Assembly (NCBI GenBank): GCA_947497945.1
Contig: CANMIP010000010.1
Span: 62,001-126,000 of the forward strand
Reading direction: 5' to 3'
Origin: an uncultured Tropicimonas sp.
GTDB lineage: Bacteria; Pseudomonadota; Alphaproteobacteria; Rhodobacterales; Rhodobacteraceae
Length of the DNA: 64,000 nucleotides
Under the pieces are notes generated by a model. That model saw only the letters and a program-made list of their open reading frames with translations, had not been told where the DNA came from and did no database searches. Shown here piece after piece: positions 27,903 to 37,517 of this stretch (its first letter is position 1; each line of letters starts with the position of its first letter). A program made the position numbers and the translations under genes.

Positions 27903-27910
<8 letters not shown>
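27182..27910 (+). CDS. LIV-type ABC transporter ATP-binding protein (LivG-like)
   Basis: This 242-residue ATPase has Walker A GPNGAGKTSMFNL, Walker B LLLLDEIAGGLTDAE and GIARSFQVPQPFTHMTVFEN, characteristic of LivG. The signature loop reads GALTLLERKRLELTRAL instead of a strict LSGGQ, a common LivG variant. Its 3' end overlaps the LivF-like gene by eight bases. Confidence 0.92.
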
Positions 27911-28610
<700 letters not shown>

Positions 28611-28611
28611 C

Positions 28612-29475
28612 ATGGAATGGCTGAATGCAATCGTGCAGGGAACACTGCTGGGCGGGCTCTACGCGCTCTTTGCGGCAGGGCTTTCGCTGATCTTCGGGGT
28701 CATGCGGCTGGTCAATATCGCCCATGGCGACCTGATCGTGCTGGCCGCCTATCTCGGGCTGACCGTCACATCGGCGACAGGCATGCACCCGCTGCTGGCG
28801 CTGCTGGTCGTCGTGCCGGTCATGGGCGCCATCGGCTATGTGCTCCAGCGCGGGCTGCTGAACCAGACCCTGGGGGACGATATCCTGCCGCCGTTGCTGG
28901 TCACTTTCGGCCTCAGCGTGATCCTCCAGAACGCGCTGCTCGAGGTCTACACGGCTGACCCGCAGAAGCTCGACGCGGGCGGGCTGGAAACGGCGAGCGT
29001 GACGCTGGGCGGGCTGTCGCTGGGGATTCTGCCGGTGCTGACATTCGCCATCGCGGTGGCGGTGATCTGGGGCCTGCAATGGACCTTCTATCACACCCCG
29101 CTCGGCCGCGCCTTCCGCGCCGTCTCCGACAACTAGGACATCGCCCAGCTCATGGGGTTGAACCGGCGGCATATCTTCGGTCTGGCGATGGCGCTCGCGC
29201 TTGGCGTCACGGCGATTGCCGGCATCCTGCTCGGCATCCGCACCAGCTTCGACCCCTCCATTGGCGGCGGGCGGCTGATCTTCGGCTTCGAGGCGGTGAT
29301 CATCGGCGGGCTTGGAAATCTCTGGGGCACGCTCGCGGGCGGCGTGATCCTCGGCGTGGCCCAGACCGTCGGCGCCAAGATCGATCCCGGCTGGCAGGTT
29401 CTCTCCGGCCACCTGGCCTTCCTCTTCATCCTTGCCGTTCGTCCGAACGGCCTCTTCCCGAGGATTGCGGCATGA
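28612..29475 (+). pseudogene. LIV-type ABC permease (LivH-like) interrupted by one in-frame TAG
   Basis: The frame would encode a 287-residue permease of normal length, but codon 175 is TAG (29134-29136), between RAFRAVSDN and DIAQLMGLNRRHIFG. The sequence on both sides is typical LivH and in the same frame, so one base change (for example CAG to TAG) explains it. Upstream it encodes five or so helices; downstream it encodes the conserved FGFEAVIIGGLGNLWGT region, with a possible restart at ATG 29152. Without full-length product the transporter should fail, unless the stop is suppressed or the two halves assemble. It may also be a sequencing error. Confidence 0.85.
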
Positions 29476-30500
29476 GCGCGAATGACTACCACGTCACCCG
29501 GACCTCCGGCGCGGCCCGCGTCGCGGCCCTGCTCGGCGCCCTGCTCCTGATCGTGCTGATCGCCGCGCCCTGGTGGGCCGGCCGGGCGGATATGCGGCTG
29601 ATGGGCGAGATGTTCCTCTATCTCGCGCTGGCGTCCCTGTGGAACCTGATGGCGGGCTATGCCGGCCTGGTCTCGGTCGGCCAGCAGGCCCATGTCGGCT
29701 TCGGCGGCTACATGCTCTTCGCCCTGACCATGTTCGCCGGCCTGCACCCGCTCGCCGCCATCGCGCTGGCTGGCGTGCTCGGCGCGGTGATTTCGCTGCC
29801 GGTAGCCGTCCTCATCTTCCGCCTGCGGGGCGCCTATTTCGCTATCGGCACATGGGTGATCGCCGAGGTCTTCCGGCTCTCCTTCGCTCAGGTATCGTCG
29901 CTTGGCGGCGGCTCCGGCTCCTCCCTGCCGGTTGCCATCGTCAAGTCGCTCGCGGACAAGCGCGCCGCCCGCGAGGCGCTCAGCTACTGGCTGGCGCTCG
30001 GCGCGGCCGTGCTGGTCATCGCCGCGGTCTACCTCTTCCTGCGCTCCCGCAAGGGGCTTGCGCTCACCGCCATCCGCGACAACGAGCTGGCCGCGGGCTC
30101 GCTCGGCATCGATATCTGGCGCACCAAGCTCGTGGTCTACATCGTCTCCGCCGCGCTCACCGCCATGCTCGGCGCGCTGATCTTCCTGCAGAAACTCCGG
30201 ATCTCGCCCGATGCGGCCTTCAGCGTGAACGACTGGACCGCCTTCGTGATCTTCATCGTGGTGATCGGCGGCATCGGCACCATCGAAGGCCCGATCATCG
30301 GCACGCTGATCTTCTTCGCCCTGCGGGAGACGCTGGCCGATATGGGCACGATCTATCTCGTCGTTCTCGGCCTCGTCGCCATCGTCGTGATGCTCAAGGC
30401 GCCGCGCGGTGTTTGGGGCCTCATCCGCAGCCGTTTCGACCTTCAACTCTTCCCGCTCGGCTATCGTGTGATCCGCCGCGGGCAATCAAAGGGAGCCTGA
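29472..30500 (+). CDS. LIV-type ABC permease (LivM-like)
   Basis: This 342-residue inner-membrane permease has about nine helices, with the family stretches LMAGYAGLVSVGQQAHVGFG, FRLRGAYFAIGTWVIAEVF and FIVVIGGIGTIEGPIIGTL. The start overlaps the livH stop as ATGA, and the gene is intact. It pairs with the LivH-like protein to form the channel. Confidence 0.92.
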   Translation: MSANDYHVTRTSGAARVAALLGALLLIVLIAAPWWAGRADMRLMGEMFLYLALASLWNLMAGYAGLVSVGQQAHVGFGGYMLFALTMFAGLHPLAAIALAGVLGAVISLPVAVLIFRLRGAYFAIGTWVIAEVFRLSFAQVSSLGGGSGSSLPVAIVKSLADKRAAREALSYWLALGAAVLVIAAVYLFLRSRKGLALTAIRDNELAAGSLGIDIWRTKLVVYIVSAALTAMLGALIFLQKLRISPDAAFSVNDWTAFVIFIVVIGGIGTIEGPIIGTLIFFALRETLADMGTIYLVVLGLVAIVVMLKAPRGVWGLIRSRFDLQLFPLGYRVIRRGQSKGA

Positions 30501-30503
30501 CCC

Positions 30504-31433
30504 ATGGCACGCCAGAAGACCGTCATCACCTGCGCGATCACCGGGGCGATCCACACACCGACCATGTCCGACGCGCTGCCCTACACGGCCGATGACATCG
30601 CCGCCCAGGCCTTGGCCGCCTCCGAGGCCGGCGCCTCGGTGCTGCACCTGCATGCGCGCAACCCCGAGAACGGGGCGGTCTCGATCAATCCCGACGATTT
30701 CGCCGCTTTCCTGCCGCTCATCAAGCAGTCCACCGATGCCGTGATCAACATCTCCACCGGCGGCAGCCTGAAGAACACCACCGACGAGCGCATCGCGCCG
30801 GCGCTGCGCTTCTCGCCCGAGATGTGTTCGATGAACATGGGATCGATGAACTTCTCCTTTCACCCGCTGGCCAAGCGCTATGACAGTTTCAAGTTCGATT
30901 GGGAGAAGGACTATATCGAGAATTCAGACAGTTACATATTCCGCAACACCTTCGCCGATATCGAGAACGCGGCGACCCAGCTTACCCCGCACGGCATCAA
31001 GTTCGAGCATGAATGCTATGATGTCGGCCATCTCTACAACCTGAAATTCTGCATGGATATCGGTCTGTTCAAAGCGCCGATCTTCATCCAGTTCATCTTC
31101 GGAATCCTCGGTGGCATAGGCCCGGAGATCGACAACCTGATCTTCATGAAACGCACGGCGGACCGGCTCTTCGGGACCGACTATCGCTGGTCCGTGCTCG
31201 GCGCTGGCGGGGCGCAGATGTCGCTGGCCACGACGGCCAGCCAGATGGGCGGCAATGTCCGGGTCGGGCTGGAGGACAGCCTCTTCATCTCCCGCAGCGT
31301 GCTGGCCGAGAACAACGCACAGCAGGTCGCCAAGATCCGCCGCATTGTCGAGGATCTGGGCTGCGAGGTCGCAACCCCGGACGAGGCCCGCGAGATGCTG
31401 GCGCTTAAAGGTGGCGACCGGGTGGCCTTCTGA
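30504..31433 (+). CDS. BKACE-family beta-keto acid cleavage enzyme
   Basis: This 309-residue zinc-dependent TIM-barrel enzyme of the former DUF849 family has the metal/substrate motif SVLHLHARNPENG (His48, His50), INISTGGS, FEHECYDVGHLYNL and GLEDSLF near the end. These enzymes split a beta-keto acid with acetyl-CoA or another acyl-CoA, giving acetoacetate plus a new CoA ester. As the last gene, it fits a pathway in which the dehydrogenases first make a 3-keto acid. AAAGGGAG precedes the ATG. Confidence 0.92.
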   Translation: MARQKTVITCAITGAIHTPTMSDALPYTADDIAAQALAASEAGASVLHLHARNPENGAVSINPDDFAAFLPLIKQSTDAVINISTGGSLKNTTDERIAPALRFSPEMCSMNMGSMNFSFHPLAKRYDSFKFDWEKDYIENSDSYIFRNTFADIENAATQLTPHGIKFEHECYDVGHLYNLKFCMDIGLFKAPIFIQFIFGILGGIGPEIDNLIFMKRTADRLFGTDYRWSVLGAGGAQMSLATTASQMGGNVRVGLEDSLFISRSVLAENNAQQVAKIRRIVEDLGCEVATPDEAREMLALKGGDRVAF

Positions 31434-31784
31434 GCCCGGCCACGACGGCCCGGTTGAAGGCCGGAAGGTTCAAGGAACGGGCTGGCAAGGGCCGGGAGGC
31501 GTAGACCGCCCTGCCTTTCGACCATGGCGATACACCCGGCGATCATTGGGTCGGCGTGAAAGAGCATGTTCCGTGAGGGTCCGCACCGTATTCCCCGCAC
31601 CAGTTCCCGGAACACCGCGTCGAAGGTGAACGGGTTTCCATGTCATTGCCCTTCGGGACCCGAGGATTTTTGCGGTCTGGCTCGAAAGCCAAACAAGTTG
31701 GCATCTTTTCCAATACGCATCGCCGCCCGCTGCATGGATCGAGAGTGCAGGGGCAATTCAGGACGATCCAGGCGGAGAGATGCG
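31434..31784. other. Intergenic region without recognised gene
   Basis: These 351 bases lie between the catabolic operon and the exopolysaccharide locus. A weak dyad, CCGGCC...GGCCGG, lies just after the stop (about 31437-31464) and could end transcription. Open frames on the minus strand look like shadow. The promoter of the next cluster should be here. Confidence 0.4.
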
Positions 31785-32171
31785 ATGACGATGATGAAAC
31801 ACCCGGGCACCGGCCCCTATCTTTCCAATGACGGCACATGGAGCTTGCCGCTGCCGGGCAGGAGTTGGAACGCCCATTCCTGCGAGCTTTCGGTTCCGGA
31901 GGGCTGCGAGGCGGATTTCGAGGCCGGAGCGCTGGTGCGCCTTTGCCGCCCCTTCGATGGACTGGGGGAAGACACCGACGGCGCGGCGCCGACGGATGTG
32001 CTCTGGCGGGTTGTTCGCGTGCGGACGGAGACCGAGGAGACGGTGCGACTGGTGTGGAAATCCCGTACGACGGCGCTCGTGGTGCCAACGGATGTCCTGG
32101 CATCTGTCCCGGCCGCATCTGTCCGGCGGGTCGAGCAAGCCCGCGCCGGGCTCGCATTTCAGGCAGCCTGA
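31785..32171 (+). CDS. Unrecognised 128-residue protein at the head of the exopolysaccharide locus
   Basis: This soluble 128-residue protein has no signal peptide. The middle reads as a small beta barrel: WNAHSCELSVPEGCEADFEAG, LVRLCRPFDGLGEDTDG and LWRVVRVRTETEETVRLVWK. No family was recognised. ATG 31785 follows GGAGAGA; the open frame upstream is unlike coding sequence. It could be a small regulatory or assembly factor for the polysaccharide synthase, an inference from position only. Confidence 0.6.
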   Translation: MTMMKHPGTGPYLSNDGTWSLPLPGRSWNAHSCELSVPEGCEADFEAGALVRLCRPFDGLGEDTDGAAPTDVLWRVVRVRTETEETVRLVWKSRTTALVVPTDVLASVPAASVRRVEQARAGLAFQAA

Positions 32172-32269
32172 TGGCGCGGCCAGGCCTGACAGGCCAGAGA
32201 TTCGACGTTTCGGAGCAAGGCTCCGCAGATCAGATGCAGAACGCAGACCTGAAGCAGGGGGAACCACGG

Positions 32270-32701
32270 ATGCCAGGCAAATTGCTCGTACTCGACGCAA
32301 CAGACGTGCCGGACGCCTTGAGCGGCTACGATGTCATTCGGATGACTTCCGAAGATCTGGAGAGCGCGAACTGGCCCGCCGATCTTGACGCCATCGTTCT
32401 TGCGTCACCGGCCAGCGCTCCGCTCCTGGCACTGCGCAGGACCCGGCACACCCGACTTCTTCCCATCGTCGCCCTCGACTGCAACCTTGCCCGGTATCCG
32501 CTCTGCGACGGGGAACTGGATGCCGGGTTCCCGTCCCGCCTCGCAGAACATGCCCGGCGCCGGGAAGCGCTCGCGCTTCCGCCGGACGCCGAGGGCGAGG
32601 ATCTCGTCATCAGCTATCTCTGGCAGCTGAGCGACAGACAGACGGCTTCGCCCCGAGATCGACGTCTCGCATCCCCAGATCTACCGCTACCCCCTTGTTG
32701 A
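32270..32701 (+). pseudogene. TackOD1-like signalling protein, 5' part (receiver-like domain) before a frameshift
   Basis: Residues 1-115 read like a degenerate response-regulator receiver: MPGKLLVLDATDVPDALSGY, DAIVLASPASAPLLALR, LLPIVALDCNLARYPLCDGE. After YLWQLSDRQ the frame turns into shadow and stops at 32701, while the +1 frame continues with convincing protein. The switch falls on a GACA-GACA-GACG run (32633-32644). Deleting one GACA unit restores one 440-residue protein. ATG 32270 follows CAGGGGGAA. Confidence 0.7.
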
Positions 32702-33602
32702 CGCGATGCTGGAAGGCAGTGCTGCACATTGGCTCGCGCGGGCGGAACGCCGCGGGTTGATCGAACGGGACGGGCTGGTCGACCGGTTGCGGGCCTGCCA
32801 TTCCTGTGGCGGATCGCACCTGAACTACGTCGATTCCTGCCCACATTGCGACAGCATCGACATCGAGGAGGAGCGCGCGATCCACTGTTTCACCTGTGGC
32901 CATGTCGCCGAGGAACGGTCCTTCGAACGCGCCGAACGGCTCGTCTGCCCGAAATGCCAGACCCGGCTGCGCCATATCGGCACCGATTACGACCGGCCCA
33001 TCGAACATGGCATCTGCCGGTCCTGCAACGAGCGGTTCATCGAGGCCGAAATCCATGCCGGCTGCCTCGATTGCGGCGCGGTAACGCCACAGGACGCCCT
33101 GAAGACCCGGACGGTCCGCAGCTACATGCTGGGGGCGCCCGGGGAGGAGCTTGCGCGCAACGGCCGCCTCTCCAGCCCCGTCGAGACGGAGCTCGGCAAA
33201 TCGGTCGGCCGGGAGCAGTTCCTCTGGACACTGCAATGGCTCAACGCGAGCGCGATGTCCGGCGACGGGCAGGGCATGATGGCGCGGCTGGTCGCCACCG
33301 GCCCGCAGGACTCGTCCGACGACGCGCAGGCGCGCCGCGACCGGCTCGACCTCCAGATCCGCTCCCTTCTGGCGCCGACAGATGTGTGCCACAGCCCGAA
33401 GCCGGGCTGCACCCTGGTGCTGTTCCCGACGGACGGGCAGGGCCGCCTGCAGGCCTTCCTGCGCGAAGTGGAGACGCTGGTTGCCGCCTTCACCTCCGAG
33501 CAGACCGATATCTCGATTGCCGGCTATGCCCTTCCCGAGCCGGATGTCGCTTCCGACGCCGCTGCCTGGCTGGACGCCCTCGTCGCGAGCGACGCCGGCT
33601 GA
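32646..33602 (+). pseudogene. TackOD1-like signalling protein, 3' part (zinc ribbons and degenerate GGDEF-like domain)
   Basis: The frame resumes as LRPEIDVSHPQIYRYPLVD. It then has at least four Cys pairs (CHSCG, CPHC, CFTCG, CPKC, CRSC, CLDCG), a multi-zinc-ribbon block matching the TackOD1 output domain as I know it. The C-terminal about 130 residues (GREQFLWTLQWLNA to LREVETLVAAF) look like a GGDEF fold without the GGDEF signature (CHSPKPGCTLVLFPTDGQGR in its place). If translated alone, ATG 32706 is the first start. Its stop overlaps the start of the synthase gene, so signalling and synthase are coupled. Confidence 0.7.
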
Positions 33603-34924
33603 TGGATCCTGTCGGCCTCGCCCATATCGTCACGGCGCTGACCACCGCCGCCGGCAGCGATCCGGCGGTACTTTACCGGCTGGTGCCGATGATCCTCCTC
33701 CTCGAGGCACCGCTGATCATCCTCGTGGTCGCCGGGATGCTGCGGTGGCGCAGGAAGCATGACAGGCGTCCGGCCATGACGGATTTTCCGGACGTGTCCT
33801 GCATCATCACCTGCTACGGCGAAGGCGACGCCATCCGCAAGACCGTCGAGACGCTCTGCGAGCAGACCTATCGCGGCAATGTCGAGATCATCGCCGTCGT
33901 CGATGGCGCGGTGCAGAACCGGGACACCTACCAGGCGGCGCTCGACTGCCGCGAGATGGTGGCGCGCTATCCGCGCTGCAAGCTGGTCGTTCTGCCCAAG
34001 TGGCAGCGCGGCGGCCGGGTCTCGACGCTCAATGCCGGGCTTGCCTTCGCCAGCGGCGAGATCGTCATGAATGCCGATGGCGATACCTCCTTCGACAATG
34101 ACATGCTCAACGAGATCATCCGGGAGTTCGAGGACCCGAACGTCCCTGCCGTGGGTGGCGCCCTGCGCGTCCGGAACTGGTCCAGCAGCCTCACCACGCG
34201 GATGCAGGCCTTCGAATACATGATCTCGATCCAGGGCGGGAAGACGGGTCTCGCCGAGTTCAACCTGCTCAACAACATCTCCGGCGCCCTTGGCGCGTTT
34301 CGTCGGGACTTCCTCCGCCAGATTGGCGGCTGGGATACCCATACCGCGGAAGATCTCGACCTGACCGTGCGGATCAAGCAGTATTTCGCCCGCCATCCGG
34401 ACATGCGCATTCCCTTCGCCGGGCGCGCCATCGGCCATACGGACGCTCCGGAGACGCCGGGGCAATTGCTCAACCAGCGCCTGCGCTGGGATGGGGATCT
34501 CGTCTTCCTGTACCTGCGCAAGCACAGATTCGCCTTCTCGCCCGCGCTTGTCGGATGGAAGACGCTGATTTTCACCTTCGTTTACGGCGTTCTGCAGAAT
34601 GTCGTGCTGCCCATTCTGATCGTGCTCTTCAACATCTGGCTCTTGCTGACCTGTCCGCCGCTCTACATCGCCGCGCTGCTGGTCGTGCAGTACCTGATCT
34701 ACCTCGCCCTGTCGGCGCTCCTCTTCGGAGCCTTCTGGCTCGGTGTGTCCGAGCGCATGAAACAGGACAGCCGTGCATGGCTGTGGTTGCCGATATACCC
34801 GGTCTACACCCTCGGAATGCGCGTCTTCACGGCCTTCGCCGTGTTGAACGAGGTCCTCCGGCGCGGGCACGAAGATTCCAACATGGCGCCCTGGTGGGTG
34901 CTCAAGAGAGGTCGAAAATTCTGA
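33602..34924 (+). CDS. Processive family 2 glycosyltransferase (BcsA/hyaluronan-synthase-like)
   Basis: This 440-residue polymerising synthase has one N-terminal membrane helix (residues 25-47), a GT-A domain with DVSCIITCYGEGDAIRKTVE, DGD (NADGDTSF), acceptor-site HTAEDLDLTVR and the processive motif QRLRWDGD, then about four C-terminal helices. This combination marks enzymes that make and extrude a polysaccharide. No PilZ domain is visible. The start overlaps the previous stop by one base, and its own stop overlaps the HlyD-like start. Confidence 0.88.
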   Translation: MDPVGLAHIVTALTTAAGSDPAVLYRLVPMILLLEAPLIILVVAGMLRWRRKHDRRPAMTDFPDVSCIITCYGEGDAIRKTVETLCEQTYRGNVEIIAVVDGAVQNRDTYQAALDCREMVARYPRCKLVVLPKWQRGGRVSTLNAGLAFASGEIVMNADGDTSFDNDMLNEIIREFEDPNVPAVGGALRVRNWSSSLTTRMQAFEYMISIQGGKTGLAEFNLLNNISGALGAFRRDFLRQIGGWDTHTAEDLDLTVRIKQYFARHPDMRIPFAGRAIGHTDAPETPGQLLNQRLRWDGDLVFLYLRKHRFAFSPALVGWKTLIFTFVYGVLQNVVLPILIVLFNIWLLLTCPPLYIAALLVVQYLIYLALSALLFGAFWLGVSERMKQDSRAWLWLPIYPVYTLGMRVFTAFAVLNEVLRRGHEDSNMAPWWVLKRGRKF

Positions 34925-35952
34925 TGAAAGTCCGCTTCGAAGGCGTCAAACGCTCCGACCCCACGCAGGACAATGGCGCCAGGGTCTCCTACGCGCCCGC
35001 CAAACGCGCGGCCTTCCGGGGCCGCTGGTACCTGATGCTGCTGCTGGTGATCAGCCCGATCATCGCCTTTGGCTGGCTGGTGACCCGGGAAGAACTGCTT
35101 GTCCGCGCCGACGGTATCCTGACGACGAAGCCGGTCGTCTACAGCGCGTCGCAAAGTGGCTTCGTGACCGATGTCGTCGCCGGTCCCGGGACATTGGTCG
35201 ATGTCGGCGCGGATATTCTCGAGCTGCGTTCGCCCGAGATCGACCGGAAGATCGAGCTCTGGAAGGCGAATGCCGCACTGCTTACAGCCCATCAGGAGGC
35301 GGCCGCCGCCCAGTTGCGGGAGGTTCTCGAAACCCACAGGGAGCGGCTCGAAGCGTCGGATGCGGATCATCGCAAGATCGCCGCGAAATATGCCGAGCTC
35401 GAGCAGAAGGGCCTGTTCACGCTGTCCGACCAGGTCCTGCTCAATGCCGAGCAGCGCGAATTGCTGGCCGAGATCAAGGATCTCGATATCGAGGTCGAAC
35501 GTGCCGAAGCCATGCATGTCACCGACGCAACGGCCAATGAAATCCGCGAGATCGAGCTGCAGATCGCCATCGCCGAAGTGCAGCAGAAGGAGCTTGATCT
35601 CACCGCCAAGCTGCCCGGCGTGGTCAACCGCATTTTGGTGCGCGAAGGCGAATACGTCTCCGAGGGCGAGGAGCTGGCGGAGGTGTCGAATTTCGACCAA
35701 CCTGTGGTCGAGGTCTATCTGCGCCCGGAGCGCATGAACTACGCGCAGGTCGGAAAATCCGTCACGGTGGTCCTGCCCGACCGCAGCCGGCACAGCGGCG
35801 AGATCCGCGACCCGGCCCAGATCGCCGACACGATCCCGCCGACGCTGGCCGGTCCCTTCGATGGGGCCAGGCGGGCGATCAGGGTGACGGTTCATCTCGA
35901 CACCCCACCGGAGAACTGGGTCGAGGGCCTGCCCGTGGAGGTGCGTTTCTGA
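34924..35952 (+). CDS. HlyD-like periplasmic adaptor protein of the polysaccharide locus
   Basis: This 342-residue protein has one N-terminal membrane helix (LMLLLVISPIIAFGWLV, about residues 38-54), a biotinyl-lipoyl-like half-motif around VVYSASQSGFVTDVVAGPGT, a long coiled-coil hairpin (residues 110-225), the second lipoyl half (LPGVVNRILVREGEYVSEGE) and a beta-barrel. It probably guides the polymer across the periplasm, as Alg44-type adaptors do for other synthases. It is coupled by overlaps on both sides. Confidence 0.85.
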   Translation: MKVRFEGVKRSDPTQDNGARVSYAPAKRAAFRGRWYLMLLLVISPIIAFGWLVTREELLVRADGILTTKPVVYSASQSGFVTDVVAGPGTLVDVGADILELRSPEIDRKIELWKANAALLTAHQEAAAAQLREVLETHRERLEASDADHRKIAAKYAELEQKGLFTLSDQVLLNAEQRELLAEIKDLDIEVERAEAMHVTDATANEIREIELQIAIAEVQQKELDLTAKLPGVVNRILVREGEYVSEGEELAEVSNFDQPVVEVYLRPERMNYAQVGKSVTVVLPDRSRHSGEIRDPAQIADTIPPTLAGPFDGARRAIRVTVHLDTPPENWVEGLPVEVRF

Positions 35953-36971
35953 TGCGCATCCTGGTCACCGGAGGGGCCGGGTATATCGGCTCCCACACCT
36001 GCCTCGAACTGCTCGCATGCGGGCATGAGCTGGTCGTTGTCGACAATTTCTGCAACGGCCATGAAGAGGCCCTCGGCCGGGTCGAGCGCCTCTCCGGCAA
36101 GCCCGTCACGGTGGTGGAGGGCGATATTCAGGACCGGGCGCTCATGACCAGCCTCCTGCGGGAGAAAGGCTCCGAGGCGGTCATTCATTTCGCCGGTCTG
36201 AAAGCCGTCGGGGACTCGGTGAGCGACCCGCTGTCTTTCTACACCAACAATGTCTTCGGCACGATTTCGCTCCTTGAAGCGATGCGGGACTGCGATGTCC
36301 GGAAGATCGTCTTCAGCTCTTCCGCAACCGTCTATGGCGATCCCCGCTGGCTGCCGATCACCGAAAACCATCCGCTCCGGGCCAAGAACCCGTATGGCAC
36401 GACAAAGCTCGTGATCGAGGACCTGTTGCGAGACCTGTACCGGTCGGACAGCTCCTGGGCGATTGCCATGCTTCGGTATTTCAACCCTGTGGGCGCGCAT
36501 GAGAGCGGCCGGATCGGCGAAGATCCAAAGGGCGTGCCGACAAATCTCATGCCCTTCATCGCGCAGGTGGCAAATGGCCGCCGCGACGAGCTTCGGATCT
36601 GGGGCGGCGACTATCCGACCCGCGATGGCACCGGCGAACGCGACTATAACCATGTCGTCGACCTGGCCGAGGGGCATGTCGCCGCCATCGAGGCGCTGGA
36701 AGCAGGCGGCATGAGCGAAGTTAACCTTGGCACCGGCACCGCCTATACGGTGCTGGACATGGTCAGGGCCTTCGAGGAAGTGTCCGGGCGTCCGATACCC
36801 TACAAGATCGTGGAACGCCGTCCCGGCGATGCCGCGAGCTGCTTTGCCGACCCGTCCCTCGCGGAGCAACGCTTCGGCTGGCGGGCGCGGCGCGGGCTGC
36901 TGGAAATGTGTCGCGATCACTGGCGCTGGGAACAGCAGAACCCCGATGGTTACCGGGATCGGTCGGCATAG
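35952..36971 (+). CDS. galE: UDP-glucose 4-epimerase
   Basis: This 339-residue extended SDR has ILVTGGAGYIGSHTCLELL at the N-terminus, the catalytic Ser in VFSSSATVYGD, Tyr-x3-Lys in NPYGTTK, and GTGERDYNHVVDLAEGHV, all typical of GalE. It interconverts UDP-glucose and UDP-galactose (or the N-acetyl forms), supplying the synthase. It is the last gene of the cluster. Its last four codons and stop run into a decayed proV-like sequence on the other strand. Confidence 0.92.
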   Translation: MRILVTGGAGYIGSHTCLELLACGHELVVVDNFCNGHEEALGRVERLSGKPVTVVEGDIQDRALMTSLLREKGSEAVIHFAGLKAVGDSVSDPLSFYTNNVFGTISLLEAMRDCDVRKIVFSSSATVYGDPRWLPITENHPLRAKNPYGTTKLVIEDLLRDLYRSDSSWAIAMLRYFNPVGAHESGRIGEDPKGVPTNLMPFIAQVANGRRDELRIWGGDYPTRDGTGERDYNHVVDLAEGHVAAIEALEAGGMSEVNLGTGTAYTVLDMVRAFEEVSGRPIPYKIVERRPGDAASCFADPSLAEQRFGWRARRGLLEMCRDHWRWEQQNPDGYRDRSA

Positions 36972-37333
36972 CTCTGCAAATGCACCAGGTCGATCACCTT
37001 GTTGGCGAGCCGGGGCCGGATGAAGGCATCGACATTCCTGTGCGCCAGTGAGACGGCGATATCGTCCCGCAGGGTGCGATGCGGCAGCAGGGCCGTGTTC
37101 TGGACCACCATGCCGATCTCGTTCGCTCGCATCTCGCGCAGGTCTTCCTTTCCGAGCTTGCCGACATCGGTGCCGTTGAGCGGGATCTCCCCACCGGTCG
37201 GTTCGATCAGCCGGATGATATGGCGCACCAGGATCGACTTGCCGGAGCCGGACAGCCCCATGATGCAGAAGATCTCCCCTTTCTTGACGACGATGGAGAC
37301 GTCGTGGACGCCGCAGATCTTCCAGACATATGG
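36950..37333 (-). pseudogene. Remnant of a quaternary-amine ABC transporter ATPase (ProV/OpuAA-like)
   Basis: Minus-strand residues YVWKICG, then KKGEIFCIMGLSGSGKSILV (Walker A), RLIEPTGGEIPLNGTDVGKL, MVVQNTALLPHRTLRDDIAV and VIDLVHLQSYADR are clear ProV-like sequence. The homology ends abruptly at 36959, before the LSGGQ signature and Walker B, and about 30 residues usually found between VWKICG and the Walker A region are missing. It cannot encode a working ATPase. It marks a past deletion or insertion at the end of galE. Confidence 0.75.
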
Positions 37334-37376
37334 GTGACGACGACGCCATCCCTCTCCCGAGCACCATCCAGCATCG

Positions 37377-37517
37377 TCACGCTCTCGCTCTCTCTTGTTG
37401 GGGATCGAGGAACGACGGCGTGGTCACGGCGCGGGGCAGGCGCTTCATCTGCCCGACCAGCCGCCCGACCTCCAGCTGTGTTCCGATCCCCGTGTTCTCC
37501 ACCGCGATCCGGGCCGA
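37377..37517 (-). pseudogene. Remnant of the C-terminus of a GcvT-like (aminomethyltransferase family) protein
   Basis: A minus-strand frame reads about 45 residues including IAVENTGIGTQLEVGRLVGQ and MKRLPRAVTTPSFLDPQQER before TGA at 37377-37379. The VxNTxIGTxLEVGRLxGQxKRLPxxV pattern resembles the extreme C-terminus of GcvT-type folate-dependent demethylases. The frame is closed just upstream (stop at 37518-37520), so only the tail survives. With the proV remnant it suggests a lost betaine-type uptake and demethylation locus. Confidence 0.5.

Noticed and set aside
29152-29475. Treating the second half of livH as an independent gene
   Set aside because: It is in the same frame as the first half and carries only the C-terminal LivH segment; a single gene with a stop codon is simpler.
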